From contig JADJLP010000002.1 of NCBI GenBank assembly GCA_016710065.1, forward strand, positions 558,001 through 622,000: 64,000 nucleotides of DNA, read 5' to 3'. The translations under genes were made by a program, and so were the position numbers. Under the pieces are notes generated by a model that searched no databases, was not told where the DNA came from, and saw only the letters and a program-made list of their open reading frames with translations. The stretch is from Candidatus Ideonella esbjergensis. Lineage in GTDB: Bacteria > Pseudomonadota > Gammaproteobacteria > Burkholderiales > Burkholderiaceae_C. Positions 40,361 through 48,852 of this stretch are shown piece after piece (the stretch's first letter is position 1; each line of letters starts with the position of its first letter).

Positions 40361-41796
40361 TGGGCCGGCCCTCGGTTGCTGAAGACGGGCTGCGGGGGGG
40401 CATCGGTGGGTATGGCCGGGCCGGCCTGCGGGGGCAGGGCCTGCGGCACGGCGGCCCCAGGCACGGGCACCACCGGCGGCGTCGCCTGAGCGCTTGGCTG
40501 TGGTGCAGTGGGTGCCGCAGGTGCCGGGCGGGTGGGTGCGGCGGCGGCCACCCGCGGTGCGGCGCCTGGCGCCAGCCGGCTCAGCACCAGCAGGCCGGGT
40601 TGCGATTCGGCGGCCAGGCCCAGCGGGCGCAGGCGCTCTTGAAAGCCGCTGACCTCGGCCGGGCTCCAGCCGGGGCTGCCCAGCGTGAGCCGGCCGGGCT
40701 CGAACTTGATGGAATCGGCCGGCCCGCGCGAGGGCGGCCAGGCGGTGTTGGCGGCGCTCAGCATGGGCTCCAGATCGGCATCGCCGGGCTGGCCGGCGGC
40801 GCTGCGCAGCAGGTCCACTTCCTTCTGCATCTGCACCGGCGGGTCGATGACGGCGCGCACCTGCGGAAAGGTGGTTTGCAGCAGGCTGGTCATGGCCGTC
40901 TTTTGCGCGGCCAGCGCGTGGCGCTGCTGCCAGGCCCAGACGTTCACGCCCAGCAGTTGCACGCCTAGCACGGCCAGCAGACCCCAGCGCACCGGGCGCC
41001 AGGCGGGCTCTTGCAGAAAGCGGCGCCAGGCCTCGCGCGCCACGCGGCTGCTGCGGCGCTGCGGGGCCAGGTCGAACTGGCGCAGGTTCCAGGGCGCCCT
41101 GGCGGCGGCCAGCAGGAACTCGCCGTGAGAGACCGCAGCCACGGTGTCGCCGGCCAGCTGGGCGGCATCGGTGGCGCAATCGGGGCTGGTGCTCCAGAGC
41201 ACCGGCAGGTCGGCCGCTTGCCGTGCCAGCAGGCCGCGCGCACCGCCACCGGCCAGTGGCAGGCAGAGCGGGCCGCTTTCGTCGCGCCAGGCCAGTTGCG
41301 GGCCGCGGCCGTCGCCGGGGTTGAAGACATGCGCCGCCACGCCCTCGCCCGGGCCCCAGGCGGGCACCAGCCGGTCCACAGCATGGCCGGCGGTTTTTAG
41401 CAATTCGATCTGGGCTTTCAGGCGCGCCTTGCCGATAGCCGCCACCCAGGCGGGCTCGCCGGCCTTCCAGCCCGGGCTGGTGGCCAGGTGCAGGTCGGCA
41501 TCGTCGTCGAGCAGAGCTTCCTCCAGCAGGCCGGCCAGCGCAGCGCGCAAACGGGCCGCCGGCGCCTTGGGCGCGGTGACGCGGTGCCAGGCCACGTCAG
41601 CCGGGGCGAGCACCGCAACGGTGGTTTGTGCGCGGGGCAGATCGGCCGGTGCACACAGGCCTTGCCGCGTGGCGTGCACGCCGTCGGTGCTCAGCACGTA
41701 GGCCCATTCAGCTGCCTCGGCGGTTGCCAAACGGGGCTCGGACGCCTGGGCCGACAAGCGGGGCTGCGCGGGCAATTGGACGATCAGGGTGGACAT
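40357..41796 (-). CDS. gspL: Type II secretion assembly protein GspL
   Basis: This 479-residue protein has an actin-like cytosolic domain (MSTLIVQLPAQPRLS; WHRVTAPKAPAARLRAALAGLLEEALLDD), one TM helix at about 270 (WGLLAVLGVQLLGVNVWAW), a periplasmic domain (LEPMLSAANTAWPP; FEPGRLTLGSPGWS) and an Ala/Pro-rich C-terminal tail. It couples GspE to the pseudopilus platform. The long Pro-rich tail after about residue 415 is unusual compared with model GspL. Confidence 0.88.
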   Translation of the reverse strand: MSTLIVQLPAQPRLSAQASEPRLATAEAAEWAYVLSTDGVHATRQGLCAPADLPRAQTTVAVLAPADVAWHRVTAPKAPAARLRAALAGLLEEALLDDDADLHLATSPGWKAGEPAWVAAIGKARLKAQIELLKTAGHAVDRLVPAWGPGEGVAAHVFNPGDGRGPQLAWRDESGPLCLPLAGGGARGLLARQAADLPVLWSTSPDCATDAAQLAGDTVAAVSHGEFLLAAARAPWNLRQFDLAPQRRSSRVAREAWRRFLQEPAWRPVRWGLLAVLGVQLLGVNVWAWQQRHALAAQKTAMTSLLQTTFPQVRAVIDPPVQMQKEVDLLRSAAGQPGDADLEPMLSAANTAWPPSRGPADSIKFEPGRLTLGSPGWSPAEVSGFQERLRPLGLAAESQPGLLVLSRLAPGAAPRVAAAAPTRPAPAAPTAPQPSAQATPPVVPVPGAAVPQALPPQAGPAIPTDAPPQPVFSNRGPAQ

Positions 41797-41925
41797 GGGG
41801 GTCAGGCGGGCGTCGGGGCCATCAGCGGGGGCTGGCGCTGGCTGCTGCTGCGGGGCGGGGTGTGAAGTTCACGCCCTATTGTGGCGCGGCGCAGGCGGCG
41901 GCCAGCCAGCGGCAGCGCAAGGTGT

Positions 41926-42876
41926 TCAATCACGCGGCAGGGTCTCGCGGCGCAGCACGCTGACCTCGGAATTCTGGCGCCGCACCAGGGCGAGTTCGCG
42001 CAGCACATAGGCGTCGTAGCGCATCTCGCCCAGGATCTCGAAATGCTGGGTGGCCACGCTCAGCAGGCGCGGGTCGGTCTGCAGGGTTTCGGGCATCAGT
42101 TTCTTGGCCGCGTCCAGCGTGGCAAAGCCGCCCAGCAGCCGGGCCTTGAGCAGGCGCTCGGCGGTGGCGCGGTCCAGCCCGGGGATGGTGGCCATCAGCA
42201 CCTCGGGCGGCGCGGTGTTGAGGTTCACCTGCGAGGTGCCGGGCAGCACGGTGACGTAGGGCGTGAGGCGGGCCAGCGTGTCGGCGTCCAGACCCAGCCA
42301 GGCCAGTTGACTGGTGCGCTGAGGGGTGAGCAGCGGGTTGGCCGAGTCTGCAGCCTGGGCATCTTCCGCATTGGCGCCGCGCAGGCCCTGGGCGATGCGC
42401 GTGGCCGTGTCACTGGGCAGACCCAGCGTTTCGCACAAGCGCTGCAGCACAGCGAGGTGCAGGCTGGCATCGTCGGGGTTGGACTGCACCAGGTTGCGCA
42501 GGTTGTAGCGGGCCTGGGCATCGGTGATCTGGCCCGAGAGCACGGCTTCGAGCGGGTTGTCGGTGGTGTTGTTGCGGTCGGCGGCCAGGAAGTCGGACAG
42601 CTTCACGTCCTTGAGCGGCGTGGCCCAGACCTCGTCCAGCGAATCGATGTTGCGGTGCTTGGTGTCGTTGCCGTCGGTGCGCAGGATCAGCCGTGCCCAG
42701 TCCACCGCGCCTTGCACCAGCCAGCTGGCCTGGGTGCGGGCGCGCTCGGCGGCCTCCACCTCCACCGCCTGCCACTGCTGCCAGACCATGCCGGCGGCCA
42801 GCGTGGCCACCAGGGTGACGATGAGCATGGCCAGCAGCAGGGCCGCGCCGCGTTGGGGATGGCGGATGCGGTTCAT
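41926..42876 (-). CDS. gspK: Type II secretion minor pseudopilin GspK
   Basis: This 316-residue protein has a prepilin-type start RHPQRGAALLLAMLIVTLVATLAAGMVWQQW (cleavage before AALLLAML). The large C-terminal domain has ARYNLRNLV and VNLNTAPPEVLMATIPGLD, the GspK signature. As in other GspK, the usual Glu5 of the mature pseudopilin is missing. It overlaps gspJ by four bases. A 129-base space with no gene separates it from gspL. Confidence 0.93.
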   Translation of the reverse strand: MNRIRHPQRGAALLLAMLIVTLVATLAAGMVWQQWQAVEVEAAERARTQASWLVQGAVDWARLILRTDGNDTKHRNIDSLDEVWATPLKDVKLSDFLAADRNNTTDNPLEAVLSGQITDAQARYNLRNLVQSNPDDASLHLAVLQRLCETLGLPSDTATRIAQGLRGANAEDAQAADSANPLLTPQRTSQLAWLGLDADTLARLTPYVTVLPGTSQVNLNTAPPEVLMATIPGLDRATAERLLKARLLGGFATLDAAKKLMPETLQTDPRLLSVATQHFEILGEMRYDAYVLRELALVRRQNSEVSVLRRETLPRD

Positions 42877-43631
42877 GGGCGCAGCATCAGGTCGCGCGTG
42901 AGCACGCCGGATGCCAGGGTGAGTTGCAGGCGCACGCCTTTGGGCAGAGCTTCGGCGGCCAGCTCGGGCACCACCACCACCGCTGCGGCCGATGCGCCGC
43001 CCGATGCTGCCTTGGCCGCCAGCGCGGCATTGGCGGCGGCCGCCGCCGCAGCCGATTCGGCCGCGTCGCCAGTGGACTGGGCGTTCGACCAGGTGTTGTC
43101 GTTGGCGCGGAAGTAATAGACCTGCAGGTCGCTCACTCCATCGAGCATGGCCAGCGCCTCGCCGCTGATGGCCGACCATTGCAGACCGCGCATCCAGGCG
43201 TTGCTCAGATCTTGCACCCGCGTGACCGGTGGCGAGGCCCAGCGCCAGAGCTGGTCGCCTTGGCGCGTCCAGACCACGTACTGCAGGCCACCCGGTGCGC
43301 GGCGCGTGAGCCGCAGCGCGGCGCCGTCGAAGGCCAGTGCCGGCACGGCCGCGCTGTCCTGGACCTGGTTCAGGTCCTGCTCCCACTGCGCCAGCACCGT
43401 GCCCAGCCGCAGCACGGCCTCGGCGGCGGCCTTGCTGCCATCGCGGGTGCGCACCAGCGCGTCCACGCCGCGCCAGGCCAGACCGGCCAGCACGGCCATG
43501 ATGAACAGCGCCACCAGCACCTCCACCAAGGTGAACCCGTGCTGATCGGAGCGGCCCGCGCCCGCCCGGCCGCCCGAAGGGCGCGGAGCCCCCTTGGGGG
43601 GTAGCGAACGGAGTGAGCTTGGGGGTGTCAT
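42873..43631 (-). CDS. gspJ: Type II secretion minor pseudopilin GspJ, leader extended by a repeat
   Basis: This 252-residue pseudopilin has the cleavage region DQHG-FTLVEVLVALFIMAVLAG and a GspJ-type body (WEQDLNQVQDSAAVPAL; RWASPPVTRVQ; LQVYYF). Two odd features stand out. The first about 27 residues of the leader (MTPPSSLRSLPPKGAPRPSG onward) are encoded by a dispersed Comamonadaceae repeat. Near the C-terminus there is a low-complexity Ala-rich run (AESAAAAAAANAALAAKAAS). The start codon overlaps the gspI stop (TGATG), supporting this start and an in-frame repeat insertion. Confidence 0.88.
   Translation of the reverse strand: MTPPSSLRSLPPKGAPRPSGGRAGAGRSDQHGFTLVEVLVALFIMAVLAGLAWRGVDALVRTRDGSKAAAEAVLRLGTVLAQWEQDLNQVQDSAAVPALAFDGAALRLTRRAPGGLQYVVWTRQGDQLWRWASPPVTRVQDLSNAWMRGLQWSAISGEALAMLDGVSDLQVYYFRANDNTWSNAQSTGDAAESAAAAAAANAALAAKAASGGASAAAVVVVPELAAEALPKGVRLQLTLASGVLTRDLMLRP
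43555..43628. repeat. Dispersed Comamonadaceae-type repeat, copy B, inside gspJ
   Basis: On the plus strand: GCCCGGCCGCCCGAAGG, then GGAGCCCCCTTGGGGGG, then AGCGAACGGAGTGAGCT. It matches copy A (711-780) block for block in opposite orientation. It lies within the coding sequence of gspJ just after its start codon, and its length keeps the frame open. Confidence 0.75.
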
Positions 43632-44008
43632 CAATACCTCGGCATGATGACGGCCAACTGCACCAGCGGCGTCAGGTCGGCCGTGGTGACGGCCAGCTCG
43701 ACGATGCGGAAGTTGGGGTTGAACGAGGCCCGCACGTTTTGAATCAAGCGGTAGCTGTGGCCCAGCTGGGTGCATTCGGCGTTGCTCTCGCCCACATCGG
43801 GAAACAGCTTGGCCAGGCGCATGTTGATCAGCCGGTTCTCGGCGCACCACTGGGCCTGGGTGACGTCGGACAGGCGCTGTGCATTGTTCAGCAAGGCACC
43901 GCCAGCGCGGCTGCCTGCGGCCAAGGCCACGGCCACGATGGCCACGGCCACCAGCACCTCCACCAGGCTGAAGCCGCGCGCTGTTCGGCGTGTGCAGGCC
44001 TGCTTCAT
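43631..44008 (-). CDS. gspI: Type II secretion minor pseudopilin GspI
   Basis: This 125-residue protein has the prepilin leader RRTARG-FSLVEVLVAVAIVAVALAAG and a short body with WCAENRLINMRLAKLFP, the GspI pattern. It overlaps gspH by four bases and gspJ by one. Confidence 0.92.
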   Translation of the reverse strand: MKQACTRRTARGFSLVEVLVAVAIVAVALAAGSRAGGALLNNAQRLSDVTQAQWCAENRLINMRLAKLFPDVGESNAECTQLGHSYRLIQNVRASFNPNFRIVELAVTTADLTPLVQLAVIMPRY

Positions 44009-44517
44009 GGCGTGGGTGCCCGGGCGCCGCTCTCCAGCACCGCGAACGGCGCCAGGCCATCGGTGGCCAACACCAGTTGCCGGTCGGCCAGGCGCAGCCG
44101 CACGCGCTGTGCGCCGATCACCGGCTCGGGTCCCAGCCGCAGCAGTGGCGCGCCCAGCACTTCGGCCTGGGTGCGCTCGTCCAACCAGGCGCCGGGCATG
44201 GCTGCCTCGGGCGGCAGGCCGGTGAACTCGAAGCCCTTGCCCAGCGCCTGCGAGGGTTGCCAGCGCACCTCCTGGCCAGTGGCGCGCGAGCGCGCACGGG
44301 CTCCTTCGAACAGCGCGCTCAGGCGCATGGCTTCTTCGTCCAGGCGGTTGGCGTTGCCATCGCGCAGGGCCACGCTGACCATGCCCACCACCACGGCCAG
44401 CAAGGCCACCACGATCATCAGCTCCAGCAGCGTGAAGCCGCTGGCGCGGTGGAGCCCAGCCGGGAACGGGGCCGACCCAGCCAGCGCCTGGGGGCTGGCT
44501 CTACTGCCAGGAGCCAA
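44005..44517 (-). CDS. gspH: Type II secretion minor pseudopilin GspH
   Basis: This protein of about 170 residues has HRASG-FTLLELMIVVALLAVVVGMV, the pseudopilin helix with Glu5, followed by ALRDGNANRLDEEAMRLSALFEGARARS, typical of GspH. The start is uncertain because the frame overlaps gspG. The TTG at 44517 with an AAGGA ribosome-binding site is preferred; a longer ATG start at 44583 would overlap gspG by 83 bases and give an implausible leader. Confidence 0.85.
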   Translation of the reverse strand: MAPGSRASPQALAGSAPFPAGLHRASGFTLLELMIVVALLAVVVGMVSVALRDGNANRLDEEAMRLSALFEGARARSRATGQEVRWQPSQALGKGFEFTGLPPEAAMPGAWLDERTQAEVLGAPLLRLGPEPVIGAQRVRLRLADRQLVLATDGLAPFAVLESGARAPTP

Positions 44518-44959
44518 TGTCGGCGTCCTTGCCCTCGCCACCGGGCTGGCCGTCGGCGCCGTAGCTGAACACATCGATTTCACCCTTCACGCCGGGGTTG
44601 GCGTACAGGTAGGGGCGGCCCCAGGGGTCGGCGGGCAGCTTCTCGACGTAGAGCTTCCAGTTTGGCGGGATGGGGCCGGCCGTGGGTTTGGCGCGCAACG
44701 CTTCCAGCCCCTGCTCGGCCGTGGGGTAGCGCTGGTTGTCGAGCTTGTAGAGCTTCAGGGCCTGCATCAGGCTGCCGATGTCGGAGCGCGCAGCGGTGAC
44801 GCGGGCGTCGTCGGCACGGTCCAGCACATTGGGCACGATCAACGCGGCCAGCACGCCGATGATCACCAGCACCACCATCAGTTCGATCAGCGTGAAGCCC
44901 GCTTGCAGGCCCTGGCGGATGCGCCGTGCAAAGGGAGTGTGAACAGGGCAGGTGGTCAT
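44501..44959 (-). CDS. gspG: Type II secretion major pseudopilin GspG
   Basis: This 152-residue major pseudopilin has the leader LQAG-FTLIELMVVLVIIGVLAALIVPNVLDRADDAR and the GspG body KLYKLDNQRYPTAEQGLEAL, LPADPWGRPYLY and GEIDVFSYGADG with the calcium-site region near the C-terminus. It is the first gene of the minus-strand gsp operon and is divergent from gspC. Confidence 0.95.
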   Translation of the reverse strand: MTTCPVHTPFARRIRQGLQAGFTLIELMVVLVIIGVLAALIVPNVLDRADDARVTAARSDIGSLMQALKLYKLDNQRYPTAEQGLEALRAKPTAGPIPPNWKLYVEKLPADPWGRPYLYANPGVKGEIDVFSYGADGQPGGEGKDADIGSWQ

Positions 44960-45006
44960 GGGAAACAGGGCAGCGTGGCCGGGGATGGCTGCATGATAAT
45001 CGCCGC

Positions 45007-45609
45007 ATGCAGACCCGATTGTTAACGTTTGGTGTATGGGCCCTGGTGGCCGCCAGCGCCTTGTTCTGGGGCCTGCGCCTGTTCGTCACGCCCACGGCCT
45101 TGCCTGCGCAGGCACGCCTGCCGGCACAGCGTGTGGCCATGGGGGGCGACCTGCAGCGCGTGCTGGGCATCACGGCCCAGGCCGCCGCGCCGGCCGCCAG
45201 CCCAGGTGCCGAGCGCTTTCATCTGCTGGGTGTGGTGTGGCCGCGTGGGGCTGAGGTGTCGCCCCAGGGTGTGGCCCTGATCGCGGTGGGCGACCAGCCG
45301 GCCCGTGCTTGGCGAACCGGCTCTGCGGTGGACGGCGAGACGGTGCTGCTCTCGGTCTCGCAGCGTGGCGTGCAACTGGGCCCGCGCGGTGGCCCGGCCA
45401 CCACCACACTGAGCTTGCCCGACCCCGACCGCGCCGGCACTGGCGGCGCGGCCATGCTGCCGGGCCATGTGCCGGTGGTGCGCCCGCTGGGCATGAACGG
45501 CATGATCAACCCCATGCGGCCTCAGCAAGTGGCGCCCGAGATGCCACCGATGCAACCGGGGCAGATCATCAACCCCGGCGCCACCGCCACGCGCGAAGAC
45601 GAAAACTGA
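45007..45609 (+). CDS. gspC: Type II secretion protein GspC
   Basis: This 200-residue protein has a TM helix (LTFGVWALVAASALFWGLRL), an HR domain (FHLLGVVWPRG, then GVALIAVGDQPARAWRTGSAVDG) and a C-terminal tail rich in Pro and Met, without a full PDZ domain. It links the inner-membrane platform to the secretin. The ATG at 45007 was chosen for the TM start. A TGATAAT sequence about 12 bases upstream resembles a -10 box in the 47-base divergent space with gspG. Confidence 0.87.
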   Translation: MQTRLLTFGVWALVAASALFWGLRLFVTPTALPAQARLPAQRVAMGGDLQRVLGITAQAAAPAASPGAERFHLLGVVWPRGAEVSPQGVALIAVGDQPARAWRTGSAVDGETVLLSVSQRGVQLGPRGGPATTTLSLPDPDRAGTGGAAMLPGHVPVVRPLGMNGMINPMRPQQVAPEMPPMQPGQIINPGATATREDEN

Positions 45610-45625
45610 GCCGGATTTGAATTCC

Positions 45626-45653
45626 TGGACTTCCGCCTGCGCGGGAGTGACGG
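45626..45653. repeat. Hairpin repeat unit, degenerate
   Basis: TGGACTTCCGCCTGCGCGGGAG is a variant of the GGATTCCCGCC-TGC-GCGGGAATGACG unit found elsewhere in the window. It lies just after gspC and before the convergent gene at 45707. Confidence 0.6.
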
Positions 45654-45706
45654 TGGTGGGGCTGCGCGGTGACGGTGGCGCTGAGGTCTGCCCTGGAATC
45701 CGGCCC

Positions 45707-46408
45707 TCAGTCGCCGCAGTGCCCTGGCGGTGGCGGGATCAAATCCCAACCATAGGGGCCATCACGCAACTGTGTGCTGCCGCTTTGCTGCGGGCAGTGC
45801 CAGACCAGGCGCAGCGCCGCACCATCGGTGCGCCAGCTCTTGAACTCGAAGCCCATGCCAGGGTCGGGATCAAAGCTGTACTGCATGCGCCACTGCGGCC
45901 CCACGCGACCCCACAACGCCAGCTGCCCAACCTGGCCGGGCCGGGCCGCTACGGCCACCGCCAGCATGCGGCCATCGGGCGACGGCCAGGGCGGCGCGTT
46001 GAGCTTCACCGTGGTGGCCATGCCCGGCCCCACGGGTTGAAACCGCGCAGCGCCCCCCGCGCCCCACTGCATCACCAGATGCAACTCGGTGCCCGCCAGC
46101 GGGCCCAGATAGCGGTAGGCTGCGGCGCCGTTGGCGTCGTCGTCCCAGCGCATCGGCAGGCTGCCTGGCCCCAGCGTGAGCCAGAGCACGTGGCCATCGC
46201 GCCTCGCCTGGGTGGCGTGGGCCTTCAGTGCGCGCGCCTCCAGGCCAGCGGCGCATTTCGGTAAAGCATTGGCGCCACAGCCTTTGAGCAACGGGTGCTC
46301 CGGCCCATCGCTGCCGGCGGCCAGCACGGGCCAGGCACATGTGCTGGCCGCCAGCCAGGCGAGCAACTGGCTCGTGCGGATGTGCGGGCGCATGCGGCGG
46401 GTCATCAA
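45707..46408 (-). CDS. Secreted protein of unknown function
   Basis: This 233-residue protein has a signal peptide (LLAWLAASTCAWPVLAAG) and a mature beta-rich region with four cysteines (CGANALPKCAAG; LVWHCPQQSG; PPGHCGD). WLTLGPGSLPMRW, LHLVMQWGAGGAARFQ and MLAVAVAARPGQVGQLALWG suggest a beta-sandwich or propeller piece. No family is recognised. Its start overlaps the malonyl-CoA synthetase stop by four bases; MRPHIRTS five codons later is an alternative start. Confidence 0.68.
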   Translation of the reverse strand: MMTRRMRPHIRTSQLLAWLAASTCAWPVLAAGSDGPEHPLLKGCGANALPKCAAGLEARALKAHATQARRDGHVLWLTLGPGSLPMRWDDDANGAAAYRYLGPLAGTELHLVMQWGAGGAARFQPVGPGMATTVKLNAPPWPSPDGRMLAVAVAARPGQVGQLALWGRVGPQWRMQYSFDPDPGMGFEFKSWRTDGAALRLVWHCPQQSGSTQLRDGPYGWDLIPPPPGHCGD

Positions 46409-47952
46409 GCCACGGGGTTCTTGAACAAGCTCTGGTGCTGATCGCGCAGCAGGTTCTTCTGCACCTTGCCCATGGCGTTGCGCGGCAGCTCGCCCACCAC
46501 AAAGACCTGCTTGGGCACCTTGAAGTTGGCGATCTGCGACTTGAGCGCGGCGGCCACGGCCGCACTGTCCAGCGTGGCGCCCACGCGCGGCACCAGCACC
46601 GCCACCACCGCCTCGCCGAAATCGGGGTGAGGCACCCCGATCACCGCGCTCTCGGCCACGCCTGGCATGTCGTTGACGTAGCCCTCGATCTCGGCCGGGT
46701 AGACGTTGTAGCCACCGGTGATGATCAGGTCCTTGCTGCGGCCCACGATGGTGACGTAGCCGGCTGCGTCGATCTTGCCCACGTCACCGGTCTTGAACCA
46801 GCCATCGGCAGTGAACTCTTCCTTCGTCTTCTCGGGCATGCGCCAGTAGCCGCTGAAAACATTCGTCCCGCGCACCTGGATGTTGCCGATCTCGCCGGCC
46901 GGCAGCGGCTGGCCCTGGTCGTCGTGCACGCGCACGCCCACGCCGGGCAGGGCAAAGCCCACCGTTCCACCGCGCCGCTCGCCGTCACTGGCGTGGCAGG
47001 GGTTGGAGGTGAGCATCACCGTCTCACTCATGCCATAGCGCTCCAGGATGGTGTGGCCGGTGCGCTGCTGCCATTCGGTGTAGGTGTCGAGCAGCAAGGG
47101 CGCCGAACCGCTGATGAACAAGCGCATGTTCTTGCAGGCCGCGTGGTTCAGCCCCGCCTCGCCCAGCATACGCACATAGAGCGTGGGCACGCCCATGAAC
47201 ACCGTGGCCTCGGGCAAGCGGGCCAGCACGGCTTTGGGGTCGAACTTGCTGAACCAGAGCATGGGGCTGCCGTTCAGCAGCGCCCCATGCGAGGCCACGA
47301 ACAAGCCGTGCACGTGGAAGATGGGCAGGGCGTGGATCAGTACATCGCCCGGCTGCCAGCCCCAGTAGGCCTTGAGCGTCTGCGCATTGCTGAGCAAGTT
47401 GCCGTGCGAGAGCATGGCGCCCTTGCTGCGGCCGGTGGTACCGCTGGTGTAGAGGATGGCGGCCAGGTCGCCGGCCCGCTTCATGGCAGGCGTGTGGGCA
47501 TCGCCATGGTAGGCGGCGCGCTCCAGCAGCGTGCCGCTGCGGTCGTCGCCCAGCGTATAGACATGGGCGGTGCCGGCCTGGAAGGCAATGCGGCTGACCC
47601 AGATGAAATTTTTGGGCGAGCACACCACCACGGCTGGCTCGGCATTGCCCACGAAGTACGCGATCTCGCTGGCTTGGTAGGCGGTGTTGAGCGGCAGAAA
47701 CACATGGCCGGCGCGCAGTACCGCCAGGTACAGCACCAGCGCTTCCACGCTTTTCTCCACCTGCACGGCCACGCGGCTCTCGGGCGGCAAATCCAACGAA
47801 CCCAGCAGGTTGGCGATGCGGGCCGAGGCGCGGTCCAGGTCGCGCCAGGTGTAGTGGCTGTGCGTGTCGGGGCCGTCGGCGGGCTGGATGGCCAGGCTGT
47901 CGAGATTGGCTGGGAAGGCAGCGCGCAGCGCGCTGTAGAGGTTGGCGTTCAT
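46405..47952 (-). CDS. matB: Malonyl-CoA synthetase (MatB-like acyl-CoA ligase)
   Basis: This 515-residue adenylate-forming enzyme has the P-loop LYTSGTTGRSKGAMLSHGNLLSN, the adenylate motif ERYGMSETVML, DGWFKTGDVGKID, the hinge GRSKDLIITGGYNVYP and a C-terminal catalytic Lys in PRNAMGKVQK. The sequence strongly resembles Burkholderiales proteins annotated as malonate-CoA ligases. It would make malonyl-CoA from malonate. Start at MNANLYSAL. An enoyl-CoA hydratase gene precedes it by 20 bases; no malonyl-CoA decarboxylase is visible. Confidence 0.85.
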   Translation of the reverse strand: MNANLYSALRAAFPANLDSLAIQPADGPDTHSHYTWRDLDRASARIANLLGSLDLPPESRVAVQVEKSVEALVLYLAVLRAGHVFLPLNTAYQASEIAYFVGNAEPAVVVCSPKNFIWVSRIAFQAGTAHVYTLGDDRSGTLLERAAYHGDAHTPAMKRAGDLAAILYTSGTTGRSKGAMLSHGNLLSNAQTLKAYWGWQPGDVLIHALPIFHVHGLFVASHGALLNGSPMLWFSKFDPKAVLARLPEATVFMGVPTLYVRMLGEAGLNHAACKNMRLFISGSAPLLLDTYTEWQQRTGHTILERYGMSETVMLTSNPCHASDGERRGGTVGFALPGVGVRVHDDQGQPLPAGEIGNIQVRGTNVFSGYWRMPEKTKEEFTADGWFKTGDVGKIDAAGYVTIVGRSKDLIITGGYNVYPAEIEGYVNDMPGVAESAVIGVPHPDFGEAVVAVLVPRVGATLDSAAVAAALKSQIANFKVPKQVFVVGELPRNAMGKVQKNLLRDQHQSLFKNPVA

Positions 47953-47972
47953 GCGGGTCAGCTGCAAGGGGT

Positions 47973-48764
47973 TCAGGTCCGGGCGGGCGGAAAGCTGGCT
48001 GGCCGCTTCTCGTTGAAAGCGGTCAGGCCCTCGCGGTGTTCGTCTGAGGGTGCGTAAGCGTAGTGCGGTTCGCGCTGCTCGCGGCCGCTGTTTCCCCCAC
48101 GTGCAAACTGCCGCAGGGCCTGCTTGTTCAGCCGCATGGCCTGGGGCGAGAGGGCGGCCATGCGCTCGGCGCAGTGCTGCGCCTCCTGCAGCAGCAGGGC
48201 ATCGGGCACCACCCGGGTGACCAGGCCGCGCTGCAGGGCGTCGTGCGCTGTGAGCACCCGGGCCTCCAGCAGCAGTTCTCGCAGCGTGGTTTCGCCCACC
48301 ACGCGGGCCACGATTTCGATCTCGGCCGGCGCCATTGGGAAACCCAGCTTGGCGATGGGCACGCCAAATCGGCTGCTCTCGCCGCACAGACGGATATCGC
48401 AGCAGGCGGCGATCTCCAGCCCGCCGCCCACGCAGGCGCCGGCTATCTGCGCCACCAGCGGCACATCGCAGGCCAACATGGCCCACAGCGCCGGGCCCAC
48501 CACCTCTTCGTGGAAATGGGCCAGCGAGGCGGCGTCGAAACGGAAGTGCGGAAACTCCTCGATGTCGCCGCCGGCCACGAAGCTCTGGCCCTCGCCCTGC
48601 ACCACGATCACGCGCGGCGCGCAGGCCGGTGCGATGGCCTCGAACCCGGCGCGCAGCTCGCGCCACATGGTGGTGTCCAGGGCATTGAGTTTGCCGGGGT
48701 TGGCGATGACGACACGCGCGATGCCGTGGGCATCGGCGGGTTGGAAGTGGATGTGGCCGCTCAT
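47973..48764 (-). CDS. Enoyl-CoA hydratase/isomerase family protein
   Basis: This 263-residue crotonase-fold protein has ARVVIANPGKLNALDTTMWREL, the oxyanion-hole region EGQSFVAGGDIEEF, VPLVAQIAGACVGGGLEIAACCDIRL and FGVPIAKLGFPMAPAEIE. The position of the first catalytic Glu of hydratases (usually in GGGxELA) is GGGLEIA here, and the second Glu region reads LGFPMAPAEIE, so hydratase activity is not certain. It is co-directional with and just upstream of the malonyl-CoA synthetase gene. Confidence 0.85.
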   Translation of the reverse strand: MSGHIHFQPADAHGIARVVIANPGKLNALDTTMWRELRAGFEAIAPACAPRVIVVQGEGQSFVAGGDIEEFPHFRFDAASLAHFHEEVVGPALWAMLACDVPLVAQIAGACVGGGLEIAACCDIRLCGESSRFGVPIAKLGFPMAPAEIEIVARVVGETTLRELLLEARVLTAHDALQRGLVTRVVPDALLLQEAQHCAERMAALSPQAMRLNKQALRQFARGGNSGREQREPHYAYAPSDEHREGLTAFNEKRPASFPPART

Positions 48765-48788
48765 GCGGCGATTTTGAGCCTGAAACGA

Positions 48789-48813
48789 CACGGGCCGCAC
48801 AAGGCGGCCCGTG
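48789..48813 (-). terminator. Rho-independent-like terminator for the YXWGXW lipoprotein gene
   Basis: CACGGGCCGC (48789-48798) pairs perfectly with GCGGCCCGTG (48804-48813) around a five-base loop. On the minus strand it follows the stop at 48853 and is followed by a short T-rich GTCGTTTC. It separates that gene from the enoyl-CoA hydratase gene. Confidence 0.65.
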
Positions 48814-48852
48814 GTCGGGGGATGACGAGGTGGCGCCGGGACGACGACGCGT

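Noticed and set aside
46339..48057. A 572-codon plus-strand frame over the malonyl-CoA synthetase gene
   Set aside because: Antisense shadow; no start context or domain, and the opposite strand encodes a complete ligase.
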